This document shows, piece by piece, positions 49,363 to 57,594 of a DNA stretch of 64,000 nucleotides. The stretch's first letter is position 1. Each line of letters opens with the position of its first letter. Under the pieces are notes generated by a model. It did no database searches. It was given only the letters and a program-made list of their open reading frames with translations, and was not told the DNA's origin. Where the stretch lies: the NCBI RefSeq assembly GCF_007752535.1, contig NZ_CP036426.1, forward strand, positions 3,534,001-3,598,000, given 5' to 3'. The stretch is from Tautonia plasticadhaerens. GTDB taxonomy: Bacteria; Planctomycetota; Planctomycetia; Isosphaerales; Isosphaeraceae. Position numbers and translations under genes: made by a program.

Positions 49363-49748
49363 CCCTCCGAGAACGGGTCGGATCGCCCCCCGCGAAGGGC
49401 CACATTCTAAATCAGGCCCCCGGCCGTCGCCACCGCCCCGGCCCGGCTCGTCCCATCCCCCGGAAGCCGGGGCGTTCGTCCTCCGGATCGGCCGGCCGAC
49501 GGGCTATCGGCCCGACTGGTTGACAATATCGCGGAGGACTGCCAATAAGGAACTCGTTAGCGATGTCGCTCGCGAGGGGCGACCGTGCGGGGTCGAGGCG
49601 GCCCTGCCCCAGGGTGTCCTCTCCTTGCGATCAGGACCTTTGCATTCCGGCCCCGAGGGGACCGGGTCGCTTACCCGAGATCGCCTCGCGGACGTAGGGT
49701 GTACCGATCGCCCGAGGCGCCATGACGCGCAACGTGGAGGAACGATCG
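49363..49748. other. Intergenic region with a promoter candidate for the PEP-CTERM gene
   Basis: TTGACA at 49520-49525, with AATAAG 18 bp downstream, could be a promoter for the gene at 49749. The surrounding bases are AT-richer than the rest of the region. I see no gene here. The permease (minus) must also be transcribed from the left part. Confidence 0.4.
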
Positions 49749-50933
49749 ATGGTTCTGCGTAAGCTGTCCGTCCTCATGACCGCGGCTTTGCCCTTGGCTC
49801 TGGCCGATCCACCAGCCTCCTCAGCCGCCGAGATTACACTCATCGCCGACTCCGACGGGCCCTTGATCAGTTTCTCCCATGCTTCGATCAACGCCTCCGG
49901 CACCGTCGCCTTCGCGGCCTTCCGAAACACCGGCTTCCCGTTTAGTGACCGGGGCGTCTACGCCGGCAGCGGGGGGACGCTCACGACGATCGCCGACTCC
50001 GACGGGCCCTTCAAAGCGCTATTTAGCCCTGTGATCAACGCCTCCGGCACCGTCGCCTTCGCGGCCCTCCGAGACGACGGCGGTCGGGGCGTCTACACCG
50101 GCAGCGGGGGGGCGCTCACGACGATCGCCGACTCCGACGGGCCCTTTCAATTTTTTATAGACACTCCTGCGATCAACGCCTCCGGCACCGTCGCCTTCGT
50201 GGGCTTCCGCGATGATGGTGTCTTGGGGATCTACACCGGTAGCGGGGGGCCGCTGACGACGATCACCGACTCCGACGGCCCCTTCGAGGACTACAACCGC
50301 ATTGCGATCAACGCCTCCGGCACCGTCGCCTTCAACGGCAACCGCGACGACGAAGGCCTAGGTATCTACTCGGGCAGCGGCGGCGCGATCACCACGATCG
50401 CTGACACCGACGGCCCCTTCGGGGGATTCGGCTACCCTACGATCAACGACTCCGGCACGGTCGCGTTCACCGCCCAGCGAAACGCCGCCGGCGACTTCGG
50501 CCAGGGAATCTATTTCGGAAGCGGGGGGACGCTCACGACGCTCGTCGAGTCCGACGGACCTTTCGACGGCTTCGGCCCTACCGCGATCAACAATTTTGGC
50601 ACGATCGTCTTCGAGTCCATCCTCGATGACGGCAGACACGGCATCTTCACCGTCAGCGATGGGATCGCTTACAAGCTCATCATCTCGGGTGACGAACTGT
50701 TCGGCTCGACCGTCACTGCCCTCCAATTCAGCCAGTTCGGCCTCGCCGACGATGGCACCATCGCATTCATCGCCTTTCTGGCTGATGGCCGCGATGCGGT
50801 CGTCCGAGGCAATTTCGACCCGGTCCCGGTGAATTCGATTCTGATCCCCGAGCCGTCCAGCTTCGCACTGATGGTAGTCGGACTATTCGGTCCGGCAGCA
50901 TTCGCCGTCGCCCAACATCGACGCCAACGGTAA
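49749..50933 (+). CDS. PEP-CTERM secreted protein with about seven internal repeats, 394 aa
   Basis: After a signal peptide (about residues 1-27) the chain consists of about 45-residue repeats, each with TTIADSDGPF, AINASGTVAF and GIYTGSGG segments. Five or six are clear, and a seventh is degenerate (LAADDGTIAF-like). Seven such units fit a beta-propeller built from repeats known in DUF7453-like secreted proteins; this fold is inference. The C-terminus is a PEP-CTERM sorting signal: IPEPSSFALMVVGLFGPAAF then a basic tail. Sorting by an exosortase puts it in the envelope or biofilm matrix. I chose the ATG at 49749 (GGAGGAAC before it) over 49722. Codon use is less GC-rich than in the neighbours. 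Confidence 0.88.
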   Translation: MVLRKLSVLMTAALPLALADPPASSAAEITLIADSDGPLISFSHASINASGTVAFAAFRNTGFPFSDRGVYAGSGGTLTTIADSDGPFKALFSPVINASGTVAFAALRDDGGRGVYTGSGGALTTIADSDGPFQFFIDTPAINASGTVAFVGFRDDGVLGIYTGSGGPLTTITDSDGPFEDYNRIAINASGTVAFNGNRDDEGLGIYSGSGGAITTIADTDGPFGGFGYPTINDSGTVAFTAQRNAAGDFGQGIYFGSGGTLTTLVESDGPFDGFGPTAINNFGTIVFESILDDGRHGIFTVSDGIAYKLIISGDELFGSTVTALQFSQFGLADDGTIAFIAFLADGRDAVVRGNFDPVPVNSILIPEPSSFALMVVGLFGPAAFAVAQHRRQR

Positions 50934-51039
50934 TCCCCCGACGTCATGCCGGTGTGCCAGGGGTCATCCCGGGCGCAGATGTCGGCGCCGTCGCCGGGTG
51001 GCCCGGACACCTCGAGCGGTGAAGGCGTCCGACAATTCA

Positions 51040-51350
51040 GAGCAGATCAAGTATCCAATTGACCCCGGCGTCATCATGGCCCTTGATCCTGTCGTAGGTC
51101 GGCAGGATCTGGTACAGGAGCAATGCGGCAAGCACCTGAGTGAAGTTGTTCCCCAGGCCGGCGTGCCAGACGTGCTCGTCCAACACGAACAGCGCCGGGA
51201 ACCGCCCGGAGAACGGCTCGACCGTCTTGCCCCGCCGCCCCGAGACAACGCCCGGCCGAACGCCGTCTCGTAGAACCGCCGCCGCTCCGCCCGGTGCTCC
51301 CGCCGCAGACGCCGCCGGCGGATCTCCTTGTCGTCCGGGCCACTCTGGCG
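51040..51350 (-). pseudogene. Transposase C-terminal relic, frameshifted
   Basis: In one frame the minus strand reads EIRRRRLRREHRAERRRFYE; a frameshift later it reads RGKTVEPFSGRFPALFVLDE, HVWHAGLGNNFTQVLAALLL and YQILPTYDRIKGHDDAGVNW. The last part fits the C-terminal end of planctomycete transposases, with the Glu of KTVEPF as a possible catalytic residue. The shifted frame and missing N-terminal part show it is dead. Confidence 0.55.
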
Positions 51351-51358
51351 CGAGAAAA

Positions 51359-51398
51359 CGCCCGATGCCGGATCCGATCGAGGATCCGGCATCGGGCG
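51359..51398 (-). terminator. Intrinsic terminator of the Gfo/Idh/MocA gene
   Basis: Seventeen-base perfect arms CGCCCGATGCCGGATCC (51359-51375) and complement (51382-51398) around a 6-base loop. On the minus strand the stem is followed by TTTT, and it lies 42 bp after the stop codon at 51441. Confidence 0.8.
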
Positions 51399-51440
51399 TC
51401 GGTCGGTCGGGGATCATCGGCCATTGCCAACTGCGAGAGA

Positions 51441-52805
51441 TCAGAACTCTCGGTCCCGGAGGCGGCCCGGCTCGGGCTGCGGGTAGATGCCGCTGGCGAG
51501 CAGTTGCAGCGGGGCGGGGGAGTCCATGGTGAACGAGTCGACCTCGGGGGCGAACTCGTGCTCATGATTGAGCATTTCGTCGAAGGTGACGACCCGGCCG
51601 GTGTGGGCGGCCATCCGGCCCATCGCGGTGACGAGGGACGCCTCGGCGCCCCGCCTGACCTCGTTCCAGGGCTCGTCGTTGCGGATGGCGGAGATGAGGT
51701 GGTCCCACTCCAGCTGGTACGGGTTCGGCTCGGGCTGGGGGAAGGCCCAGGTCGGCTCGCCCTGGTCGATCCGCTGGTCGGGGTAGATCCGGCACTTGGC
51801 CGGGGTGTGGCTGCTGGTCGAGATCACCGCCGAGCCCTTCGTGCCGTGGGCGTAGCTGGCGAACTCCTGGTGGCACCGGGGGACGTTCCGGGTGTAGACG
51901 AACAGCTTGGTGCCGTCGTCGAAGGTGTACTCGATCGAGTAGTTGTCGAAGTTCTGGTCGACCTTGTCCCCGCGGTAGAGGCGGGCGCCCTGGGCCTGGG
52001 CGGTGACCGGCCAGGCGTCCTTCATCCAGCAGGATTCGTCGATGTTGTGGATCATGTAGTCCATGATCACGCCGCCGCTGGCCCACATGAAGCCGTGGAA
52101 GTTGCGGATCTGGTAGAGCAGCTCGCTCATGTCGCCGTCGTTCGGGCCGATCAGCCCGCCGCCGCCGACCTGCCGGTAGGAGCGCAGGGTGTGCAGGTCG
52201 CCGATCTCGCCGTCCTTGATCCGCTGGTGCAGCTCCTTGCGGGCGTCGCAGTGGCGGCACATCAGGCCGACGCCCACCTTCAGGTTCTTCTCCTTCGCCC
52301 GCTCCCCCAGCTCGATCATCCGCCGGGTGGTCGGGCCGTCGACCGTGACCGGCTTCTCCATGAAGGTGTTGATCCCCTTCTCGATCGCGTACTGGAACAT
52401 CGGCCACCGGAAGGCCGGCGGCGTGGTGAAGATGACCACGTCGCCGGGGTCGAGGCAGTCGATCGCCTCCCGGTAGCCGTCGAAGCCGATGAACCGGCGC
52501 TCCTCGGGCACGTCCATCTGGCTGGAGAACTTCTCCTCCAGGTACGTGACGCTGCCGTCCATCTTGTCCTGGAAGACGTCGGCCATGGCCACCAGCTTGA
52601 TCGGCCCGTTCTCGACGGAGAGGGCATTGGCCGCCGCGCCGGTGCCCCGGCCCCCGCAGCCGACCAGCGCCACCTTGATCGTGTTCTGCTCCCCCGCGTG
52701 CACCGGGGGCACGTACACGCCGGCCAGGGCCGAGGCGGCCGAGACGGCGCCGGCCTGCTTCATGAACGACCGTCGGGACGACCCTTGCGCGTTGGAAGGC
52801 GTCAT
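51441..52805 (-). CDS. Gfo/Idh/MocA-family oxidoreductase with Tat signal, 454 aa
   Basis: The N-terminus is a twin-arginine signal (SSRRSFMKQAGAVSAASALA), so the enzyme is exported folded with its cofactor. The Rossmann domain begins at TIKVALVGCGGRGTGAAANA, and EKPVTVDGPTTRRMIELGER carries the conserved EKP motif with the catalytic Lys. The C-terminal half holds GGVIMDYMIHNIDESCWMKD and the beta-sheet substrate domain. Such planctomycete proteins usually oxidise or rearrange sugars or sugar acids with NAD(P); the substrate cannot be told. The ATG at 52805 starts the signal. It is followed by a strong intrinsic terminator. Confidence 0.92.
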   Translation of the reverse strand: MTPSNAQGSSRRSFMKQAGAVSAASALAGVYVPPVHAGEQNTIKVALVGCGGRGTGAAANALSVENGPIKLVAMADVFQDKMDGSVTYLEEKFSSQMDVPEERRFIGFDGYREAIDCLDPGDVVIFTTPPAFRWPMFQYAIEKGINTFMEKPVTVDGPTTRRMIELGERAKEKNLKVGVGLMCRHCDARKELHQRIKDGEIGDLHTLRSYRQVGGGGLIGPNDGDMSELLYQIRNFHGFMWASGGVIMDYMIHNIDESCWMKDAWPVTAQAQGARLYRGDKVDQNFDNYSIEYTFDDGTKLFVYTRNVPRCHQEFASYAHGTKGSAVISTSSHTPAKCRIYPDQRIDQGEPTWAFPQPEPNPYQLEWDHLISAIRNDEPWNEVRRGAEASLVTAMGRMAAHTGRVVTFDEMLNHEHEFAPEVDSFTMDSPAPLQLLASGIYPQPEPGRLRDREF

Positions 52806-53235
52806 CGGGGGGCTCCTCTTCCGGATCGATTGGATTGGATGGGATCCGCCCCGGCCGATCGCCGTCTCGGGGGCCCGGAGCGGGGCGGGCCGCCATCGGC
52901 GATCGGTGCAAAGGCGGGGAGTTCTCGGGCACCAGGCCAGGCCGGGACCCCTCCCGACCTCCTTCCCCCGGCCGCGCCCGGCCTCTCGCCGAACGCCCCG
53001 GGCCATCCTCCATGCTAACGCGCCGGAATCGGTGTCGATACCATGAAGCCCGACGGCTCGCGGACCACCCCCCGGCCCGGGCCGGGGGGCACGCTTGGGG
53101 CGGGTCGGGGCGGGGCGGGGGATGGGACCGACCTCGTTCGGCGTCCGCCTGCCGGGACGGCGCATCCCGCCCCCGGATCGCGAACCCAGGCATGCCGGGC
53201 CGGCAAAACCGCCCCCGATCGCACCAACCCGCTCC
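52806..53235. other. Intergenic region without recognisable features
   Basis: 430 bp between two minus-strand genes. It is very GC-rich with no conserved frame; the promoter of the oxidoreductase should be here. No strong repeat seen. Confidence 0.5.
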
Positions 53236-53532
53236 CTAGACGAGGGGTCCCCTCCTCGACGTTGGTACGGCGTCGTTCGAGCAACGAGCCGGGGTCCCGG
53301 CGTCGACTCGGGGGCGCGCGAGGGTCGGCTCCGGGTCGGTCAGGACTTCATAGAGGTCCTCCCCCAGGCGGTTCACCGGGATGCATTCTTCCGTCTGGTA
53401 GGTGAGCACGCTCGGGGCCCGGCCCGCCCCGTCGACCGCATCCGGCTCCTCGTAGGAGCTGTACTCCAGGATGACGAACTCCCGCCCGTCGTCGCCGACG
53501 GCAAGGATCCTCTGCGTCTGCTTCGTTTCCAT
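53236..53532 (-). CDS. Small hypothetical protein, 98 aa (longer start possible)
   Basis: From the ATG at 53532 the product starts METKQTQRILAVGDDGREFV and continues ILEYSSYEEPDAV, then TYQTEECIPVNRLGEDLYEV. This resembles short planctomycete or proteobacterial proteins of unknown function with an 'R....d..G.ef.v.EY' strand pair and 'vnrlgdd.fEv' end. The upstream sequence is open in the same frame to a second ATG near 53751 and contains a Trp-rich stretch (VMWWTRAEWERLP), so a 171-residue protein is an alternative. The last 30 residues are unconserved. No signal peptide. Confidence 0.55.
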   Translation of the reverse strand: METKQTQRILAVGDDGREFVILEYSSYEEPDAVDGAGRAPSVLTYQTEECIPVNRLGEDLYEVLTDPEPTLARPRVDAGTPARCSNDAVPTSRRGPLV

Positions 53533-53810
53533 GGCGTTTCTCACGAGAGCCGGGTCGGCCGGGCCCCCCGTGGGGACCGGCCGACGCGGATGCCGGCCGT
53601 CCGGCCGTCGTCCCCGGGGGGCCGTAATGGGCACCTCCACCAGCCGGACCCAGCCGTCCCCGAAGGGGAGGGCGTCCGGGGGCCGACGGCCGGCCGGCAG
53701 CCGCTCCCATTCCGCTCGCGTCCACCACATCACCGCCCGATGCCGATGCATGGTCGTCCCCCATCCGCGGCCACTCCGGCCCCCCGACGCCCGGCCGGGA
53801 GGCACGAAAT

Positions 53811-55793
53811 TCAGTCCCCTCCCGGCCCCGACGCCGACCGGTCGCCGCCCGCCCCGGCCGAGATCAGCGCGAGCAAGGCGTCATGGTCGAGCGGCTTGAC
53901 CAGGTGGTGGTCGATGCCCACCTCCCGCGACCGGCGGCGGTCCTCGTCCTGGCCGTAGCCGGAGACGGCGACGAGGATCGCCCCCTCACAACACCCCTCC
54001 CGCCGGAGCCGGGAGGCGACCTCGTGGCCGTCCATGCCGGGCAGCCCGATGTCCAGCAGGACGAACTCGGGCCGGGTCTCCCTCGCCGCCCCGAGGGCCT
54101 CGTCCCCGTCGTGGGCCACCGTCACGTCGTGACCGGCGAGCCTCAGGAGCCTCTCCAGCGACCGGGCGGCGTCCGCGTTGTCATCGACGACGAGGACCCT
54201 GGCCCCCGGGTGGGCCGCCCTCGACGGGCCCGCCGACGGGGGCCGCACCTCGACGGGCCCCGTCGCCGCCGGCAACCGCACGACGAATTCGCTGCCCCGG
54301 CCCGGCCCTTCGCTCGCCGCGTCGATCGTGCCGCCGTGCAGCTCGACGAGCCGCTTCACCACCGCCAGCCCGACCCCGAGGCCCCCCTCCGAGCGGCCCG
54401 GCGAGTTGTCCCCCTGGGCGAAGAGCTCGAACAGCTCGGAGAGCTGCTCGGGAGGGATGCCGAAGCCCCCGTCCTTCACGCGGACGACGAGCTGGCCCGC
54501 CTCGACGCGGCCCGAGAGCCGGATGTGCCCCCCGTCCTCGCTGTACTTGGCCGCGTTGGTCAGCAGGTTCACCACCACCTGCTCCAGGCGGGTCGGGTCC
54601 ACCTTCGCCCAGAGCGTCCCCCGGTCGAGGTCGAGCTCCAGCGTGTGGTTCCGCTCCTCGACGAGGGCCGCGACCGTGGCGGCGGCACTCTCCAGGATGG
54701 GCGTCACCTCCAGCGTGTCGCGTCGCAGCCGGATCTTGCCGCGGGCGATGCGGGAGACGTCCAGCAGGTCGTCGATGAGCCGCGACAGGTGCCGCTGCTG
54801 CCGCGAGATGACCCCCAGCGACCAGGCGAGGTCCTCCCCGGCGTCGGACCTCTCGGCCAGCCGGACCGCGTTGCCGATGGCCGCCAGCGGGTTCCGCAGC
54901 TCGTGGGAGAGCATGGCGAGGAACTCGTCCTTGCGTTCGGCCTCGCCGCGGAGCTCCTGGTCGGCCCTCGCGTTCGCGATGGCGACGGCCGCGAGCCGCG
55001 CGAGCTGCACGAGGACGGCCTCGTCGTCCTCGGTGAACTCGCCCTCGACCTTGTCCCAGAGCTGGAGCAGCCCGATGCCCTTGCCGTCCCGGTCGACGAG
55101 CGGGACGACGAGCCAGCCGTTGGGGGTCGGGCGGCCTTCCCCGACCAGGCGGGAGGGGCGGGACCTCGGGTCGGCGTCCAGCTCGGCCCTGGTGAGGCGC
55201 GCGGGCCGGTCCGTCGCGTCGAGGGTCGCGAAGGGCAGCAGGCCGTCCCCGTCCAGGGGGCCCCAGTCGCGGGGCGGATCTTCGGCGGTGGAGGCGACGA
55301 CGATGAGCCGGTTGTGCCTCGGGTTTCCCCCCACGCTCATCGCGGCCCCGCGGGCGCCGATGAGGTCCCTGGCCCCTTCCGCCGCCGCCCTCATGAGCGG
55401 ATCCGCGTCGCGTTCGGAGAGGATGCGCGCGACCAGGGCGACGAGGTCCCGGGGCGGTCGGGCCCGGGGCGGCGTCATCCCGGCGGCGGGACACGCGGCC
55501 CCGTCGCCGTCGTGGAATCGGGCCGCGACCAGCTCGGCCAACGCCGCGAGGGCCGCCTCGGCGTCGGGCCCGCGGGCCTCCAGCTCCAGGCGGGTGCCGC
55601 ACCCCGCGGCGAGCGTCGCCAGGTCCAGGATGCTCTTGCCGTCGACCGCCCGGCCGTCGAGATGGACCCGGACCTCGGCCTCGAACCGCCGGGCCGTGCC
55701 GACGAACAGGTCCGCGGGCCTGAGGTGCAGTCCGAGCGGGTTGAGGATCACGACCGGGCGGCGGGCGACGGGCACGCCATCGACTTCCAGCAT
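53811..55793 (-). CDS. HPr-GAF-histidine kinase-receiver hybrid sensor kinase, 660 aa
   Basis: Residues about 10-93 are an HPr (PTS phosphocarrier) domain: NPLGLHLRPADLF with the phosphorylatable His23 (consensus GLHARPA), then VDGKSILDLATLAAGCGTRL with Ser54 at the regulatory Ser46 position, ending in a normal HPr C-terminal helix. Residues about 112-280 fit a GAF sensor (GWLVVPLVDRDGKGIGLLQL). The kinase core has H297 in FLAMLSHELRNPLAAI, the N box NLLTNAAKY (409-417) and the G boxes GFGIPPEQL and GLGVGLAVVKRLVELHGG. A receiver domain follows (530-645), with Asp581 in LLDIGLPGMDG and Lys633. No membrane segment is visible, so it is a cytoplasmic hybrid kinase. The Crp/Fnr regulator gene stands divergent, 418 bp away. 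Confidence 0.92.
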   Translation of the reverse strand: MLEVDGVPVARRPVVILNPLGLHLRPADLFVGTARRFEAEVRVHLDGRAVDGKSILDLATLAAGCGTRLELEARGPDAEAALAALAELVAARFHDGDGAACPAAGMTPPRARPPRDLVALVARILSERDADPLMRAAAEGARDLIGARGAAMSVGGNPRHNRLIVVASTAEDPPRDWGPLDGDGLLPFATLDATDRPARLTRAELDADPRSRPSRLVGEGRPTPNGWLVVPLVDRDGKGIGLLQLWDKVEGEFTEDDEAVLVQLARLAAVAIANARADQELRGEAERKDEFLAMLSHELRNPLAAIGNAVRLAERSDAGEDLAWSLGVISRQQRHLSRLIDDLLDVSRIARGKIRLRRDTLEVTPILESAAATVAALVEERNHTLELDLDRGTLWAKVDPTRLEQVVVNLLTNAAKYSEDGGHIRLSGRVEAGQLVVRVKDGGFGIPPEQLSELFELFAQGDNSPGRSEGGLGVGLAVVKRLVELHGGTIDAASEGPGRGSEFVVRLPAATGPVEVRPPSAGPSRAAHPGARVLVVDDNADAARSLERLLRLAGHDVTVAHDGDEALGAARETRPEFVLLDIGLPGMDGHEVASRLRREGCCEGAILVAVSGYGQDEDRRRSREVGIDHHLVKPLDHDALLALISAGAGGDRSASGPGGD

Positions 55794-56211
55794 TCACCAC
55801 GCTCCGATGAGGGGCTTTCGAGCGGCAGGACGCTCGCCGGCCCACGGCCATGCCGCCACCCGACCTCCTCTGTACCGCAGGGCTTGCCGGCGACGGCGGC
55901 GTGTCGCCGGGCGGGCCCCCACGCGATGCGTGGGGTCGCGAGACAACCCATCGTCACGGTCGACGACATCCCGTTCAGCTAGGAACCGTACAGACCGCAG
56001 GGTTTTTTTCCCGTATCATGAAAAATCCCGGACTTCGGCCACGCCCGCCACGCGACGGGCCGGTTGCCCGTCGCGTGGCGGGCGTGGCCGCCATTTGAAA
56101 TCATATTCCTTTATGGGAACAGTCACCTTTTCGACATCGGCTGGCCGCCTCGGCGTCGGGCCCGTGCCATCGGTGGCCCTCTCCCGAGGGACGAACCGGC
56201 AGGACTGACCG
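55794..56211. other. Divergent intergenic region with a 25-bp palindrome
   Basis: The gap holds the perfect inverted repeat at 56036-56090 and AT-rich flanks (TTTTTTTCCC at about 56003, ATTTGAAATCATAT after 56092). It should contain the promoters of the hybrid kinase (minus) and the Crp-like regulator (plus). Confidence 0.5.
56036..56090. repeat. Perfect inverted repeat with 25-bp arms and 5-bp loop
   Basis: Left arm 56036-56060 (CGGCCACGCCCGCCACGCGA, then CGGGC), loop CGGTT, right arm 56066-56090 exactly complementary. The AT-rich flanks contrast sharply with the arms. It lies between divergent promoters, where a terminator is not expected. It could be an inserted palindromic element or an RNA leader of the regulator gene. 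Confidence 0.75.
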
Positions 56212-56931
56212 ATGTCGAAGCCACCGACCCCCGCGGATGGGCCGCGAAACCGCCTCCTGGCCCGCCTCCCCCGGGACGAATACCGCCGCCTGCTCCCCCT
56301 CCTCCAGCCCGTCACGCTCAAGGTCGACCAGGTCCTCTACGAGCCCCGCGGGCCCATCGACTACGCCTATTTCCCGAGCGGGGCCGCCCTCTCGGCCCTG
56401 ACCGTCATGCGGGACGGCAACGCCATCGAGGTGGCGACCATCGGCAACGAGGGGCTGGTCGGCCACGACGGCTTCGGCGGCAAGACCTCGCCCCACCGCG
56501 TGGTCGTCCAGGTCGCGGACGGGGCCGACCGCATCGCGTCGCGGGCCTTGCACGAGGAGTCGGCCAGGGACGGCCCGCTCAAGGACCTCCTCTCGGCCTA
56601 CCGCATCGCCTTCATGGTCCAGGTGTCGCAGTCGGTGGCCTGCAACGGCCTGCATCGGCTGGAGCAGCGGTGCTGCCGGTGGCTGCTGATGACCCGCGAC
56701 CGCGTCGGCTCGGACGACCTGAGGCTGTCGCATGAGTTCCTGGCGATGATGCTGGGTGCCCGGCGGGCGAGCGTCACCGAGGCCCTCCGGCCGCTCCAGG
56801 AGGCGGGGCTGGTCAAGTCGCACCGGGGCCGCATCACCATCCTCGACGTGGAGGCCATGGAGGACCGCTCGTGCGAGTGCTACGCCGTCGTGCGGGACGA
56901 GTACGACCGCCTCCTCGGCGACCCGCGTTGA
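56212..56931 (+). CDS. Crp/Fnr-family transcriptional regulator, 239 aa
   Basis: The N-terminal half is a cyclic-nucleotide-binding-like beta barrel (VTLKVDQVLYEPRGPIDYAY, GNAIEVATIGNEGLVGHDGF). A dimerisation helix follows (SQSVACNGLHRLEQRCCRWL) and a C-terminal Crp-type helix-turn-helix (LRLSHEFLAMMLGARRASVT, EALRPLQEAGLVKSHRGRIT). The Cys residues near 146-156 (CCRWLL) are not arranged as an Fnr Fe-S site. The effector is unknown: the Arg that contacts cAMP in Crp is not evident. It stands divergent from the HPr-containing hybrid kinase, which suggests a shared carbon or redox circuit; this is inference. Cytoplasmic. Confidence 0.9.
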   Translation: MSKPPTPADGPRNRLLARLPRDEYRRLLPLLQPVTLKVDQVLYEPRGPIDYAYFPSGAALSALTVMRDGNAIEVATIGNEGLVGHDGFGGKTSPHRVVVQVADGADRIASRALHEESARDGPLKDLLSAYRIAFMVQVSQSVACNGLHRLEQRCCRWLLMTRDRVGSDDLRLSHEFLAMMLGARRASVTEALRPLQEAGLVKSHRGRITILDVEAMEDRSCECYAVVRDEYDRLLGDPR

Positions 56932-57267
56932 CGCCCGGCCCGGGGACCCCCGCGGCCCGCCCCGTCGTCGAGGGCGGGCCGCCGGGATTGCCGGGGATCA
57001 TCCCCCTGATCCGCGGGTGGCCTGGACACCGTCCGCGGTGTCCGGGCGGCGAAGCCGCGAGAGGCTCTTGATCGGCCATCCGTCGCCGATGACCAGGGGT
57101 GGTCTTCCCGGGGGCCTCCTGTGCCTTCGGCCGCCGGCGGCCGGCGGCCGGCGTGGTTGGAATCCACGCATCGGGGCGGACCTCGGCCGACTTCCCGGCC
57201 CGGCCATCCTCGGGATAGGATGATCTACGTGGTTGAGCGAGGGCAAGGCGCCCCTGATTTCGGGAGC
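56932..57267. other. Intergenic region with repeat fragment
   Basis: At 57005-57060 lies a shortened relative of the inverted-repeat element (GGGTGGCCTGGACACCGTCC, then GGTGTCCGGGCGGCGAAGCC). A short palindrome CCGCCGGCGGCCGGCGG is at about 57132. No gene seen. Confidence 0.5.
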
Positions 57268-57591
57268 ATGACGATGCAACTGCCCGAATTCCTGCACGAG
57301 CAAGACGGAGAGGTCCGACTTGCCGGCCATCGGATCAGCCTGTCTCACCTGCTCGTGTTCTACCGGGAGGGCTATTCCGCGGAGATGCTCCGCGAGCAGT
57401 TTCCCACCCTGCCGATGGCCCTGATCCACAAGGCCCTCGGCTATTACTGGGAGCACCAAGGCGTGCTCGACGACGAGTCGGCCCGCGTCCAGGATCGGCT
57501 CGAGGCCGCCAGAGCCTCCCGAGGACGCCTGGACCTCGCCGCCCTCCGGGCCCGGCTCGTCGAGCGGTCGGCCAATCCGGCATCGGATTGA
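57268..57591 (+). CDS. DUF433 family protein, probable antitoxin, 107 aa
   Basis: DUF433 proteins are small VapB-like or winged-helix DNA-binding proteins that pair with PIN-like toxins. The core is present: RLAGHRISLSHLLVFYREGY (usual 'i.GtRi.v..ll......G.s') and SAEMLREQFPTLPMALIHKA followed by LGYYWEHQGVLDD. The ATG at 57268 is preceded by GGGAGC. The three-base gap to the next gene, which encodes a DUF5615-like protein, makes a typical toxin-antitoxin pair. The C-terminal 30 residues are an Arg/Ala-rich helix that could clamp the toxin. Confidence 0.82.
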   Translation: MTMQLPEFLHEQDGEVRLAGHRISLSHLLVFYREGYSAEMLREQFPTLPMALIHKALGYYWEHQGVLDDESARVQDRLEAARASRGRLDLAALRARLVERSANPASD

Positions 57592-57594
57592 CAG

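Larger units (their letters stand above)
50934..51440. other. Intergenic region with a transposase relic and a terminator
   Basis: 507 bp between the PEP-CTERM gene and the convergent oxidoreductase gene. It holds the transposase relic (51040-51350), a scrap resembling the arm of the dispersed inverted repeat near 50995 and the terminator at 51359-51398. No intact gene. Confidence 0.6.

Noticed and set aside
51294-53018. 574-codon plus-strand frame opposite the Gfo/Idh/MocA gene
   Set aside because: It is the antisense shadow of a clear oxidoreductase, with shadow-like composition.
53883-55982. 699-codon plus-strand frame opposite the hybrid kinase
   Set aside because: No domain or start signal; the minus strand holds all kinase motifs.
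55794-56211. Riboswitch upstream of the Crp-like gene
   Set aside because: The strong palindrome lacks any known riboswitch core, and a single inverted repeat is not enough.
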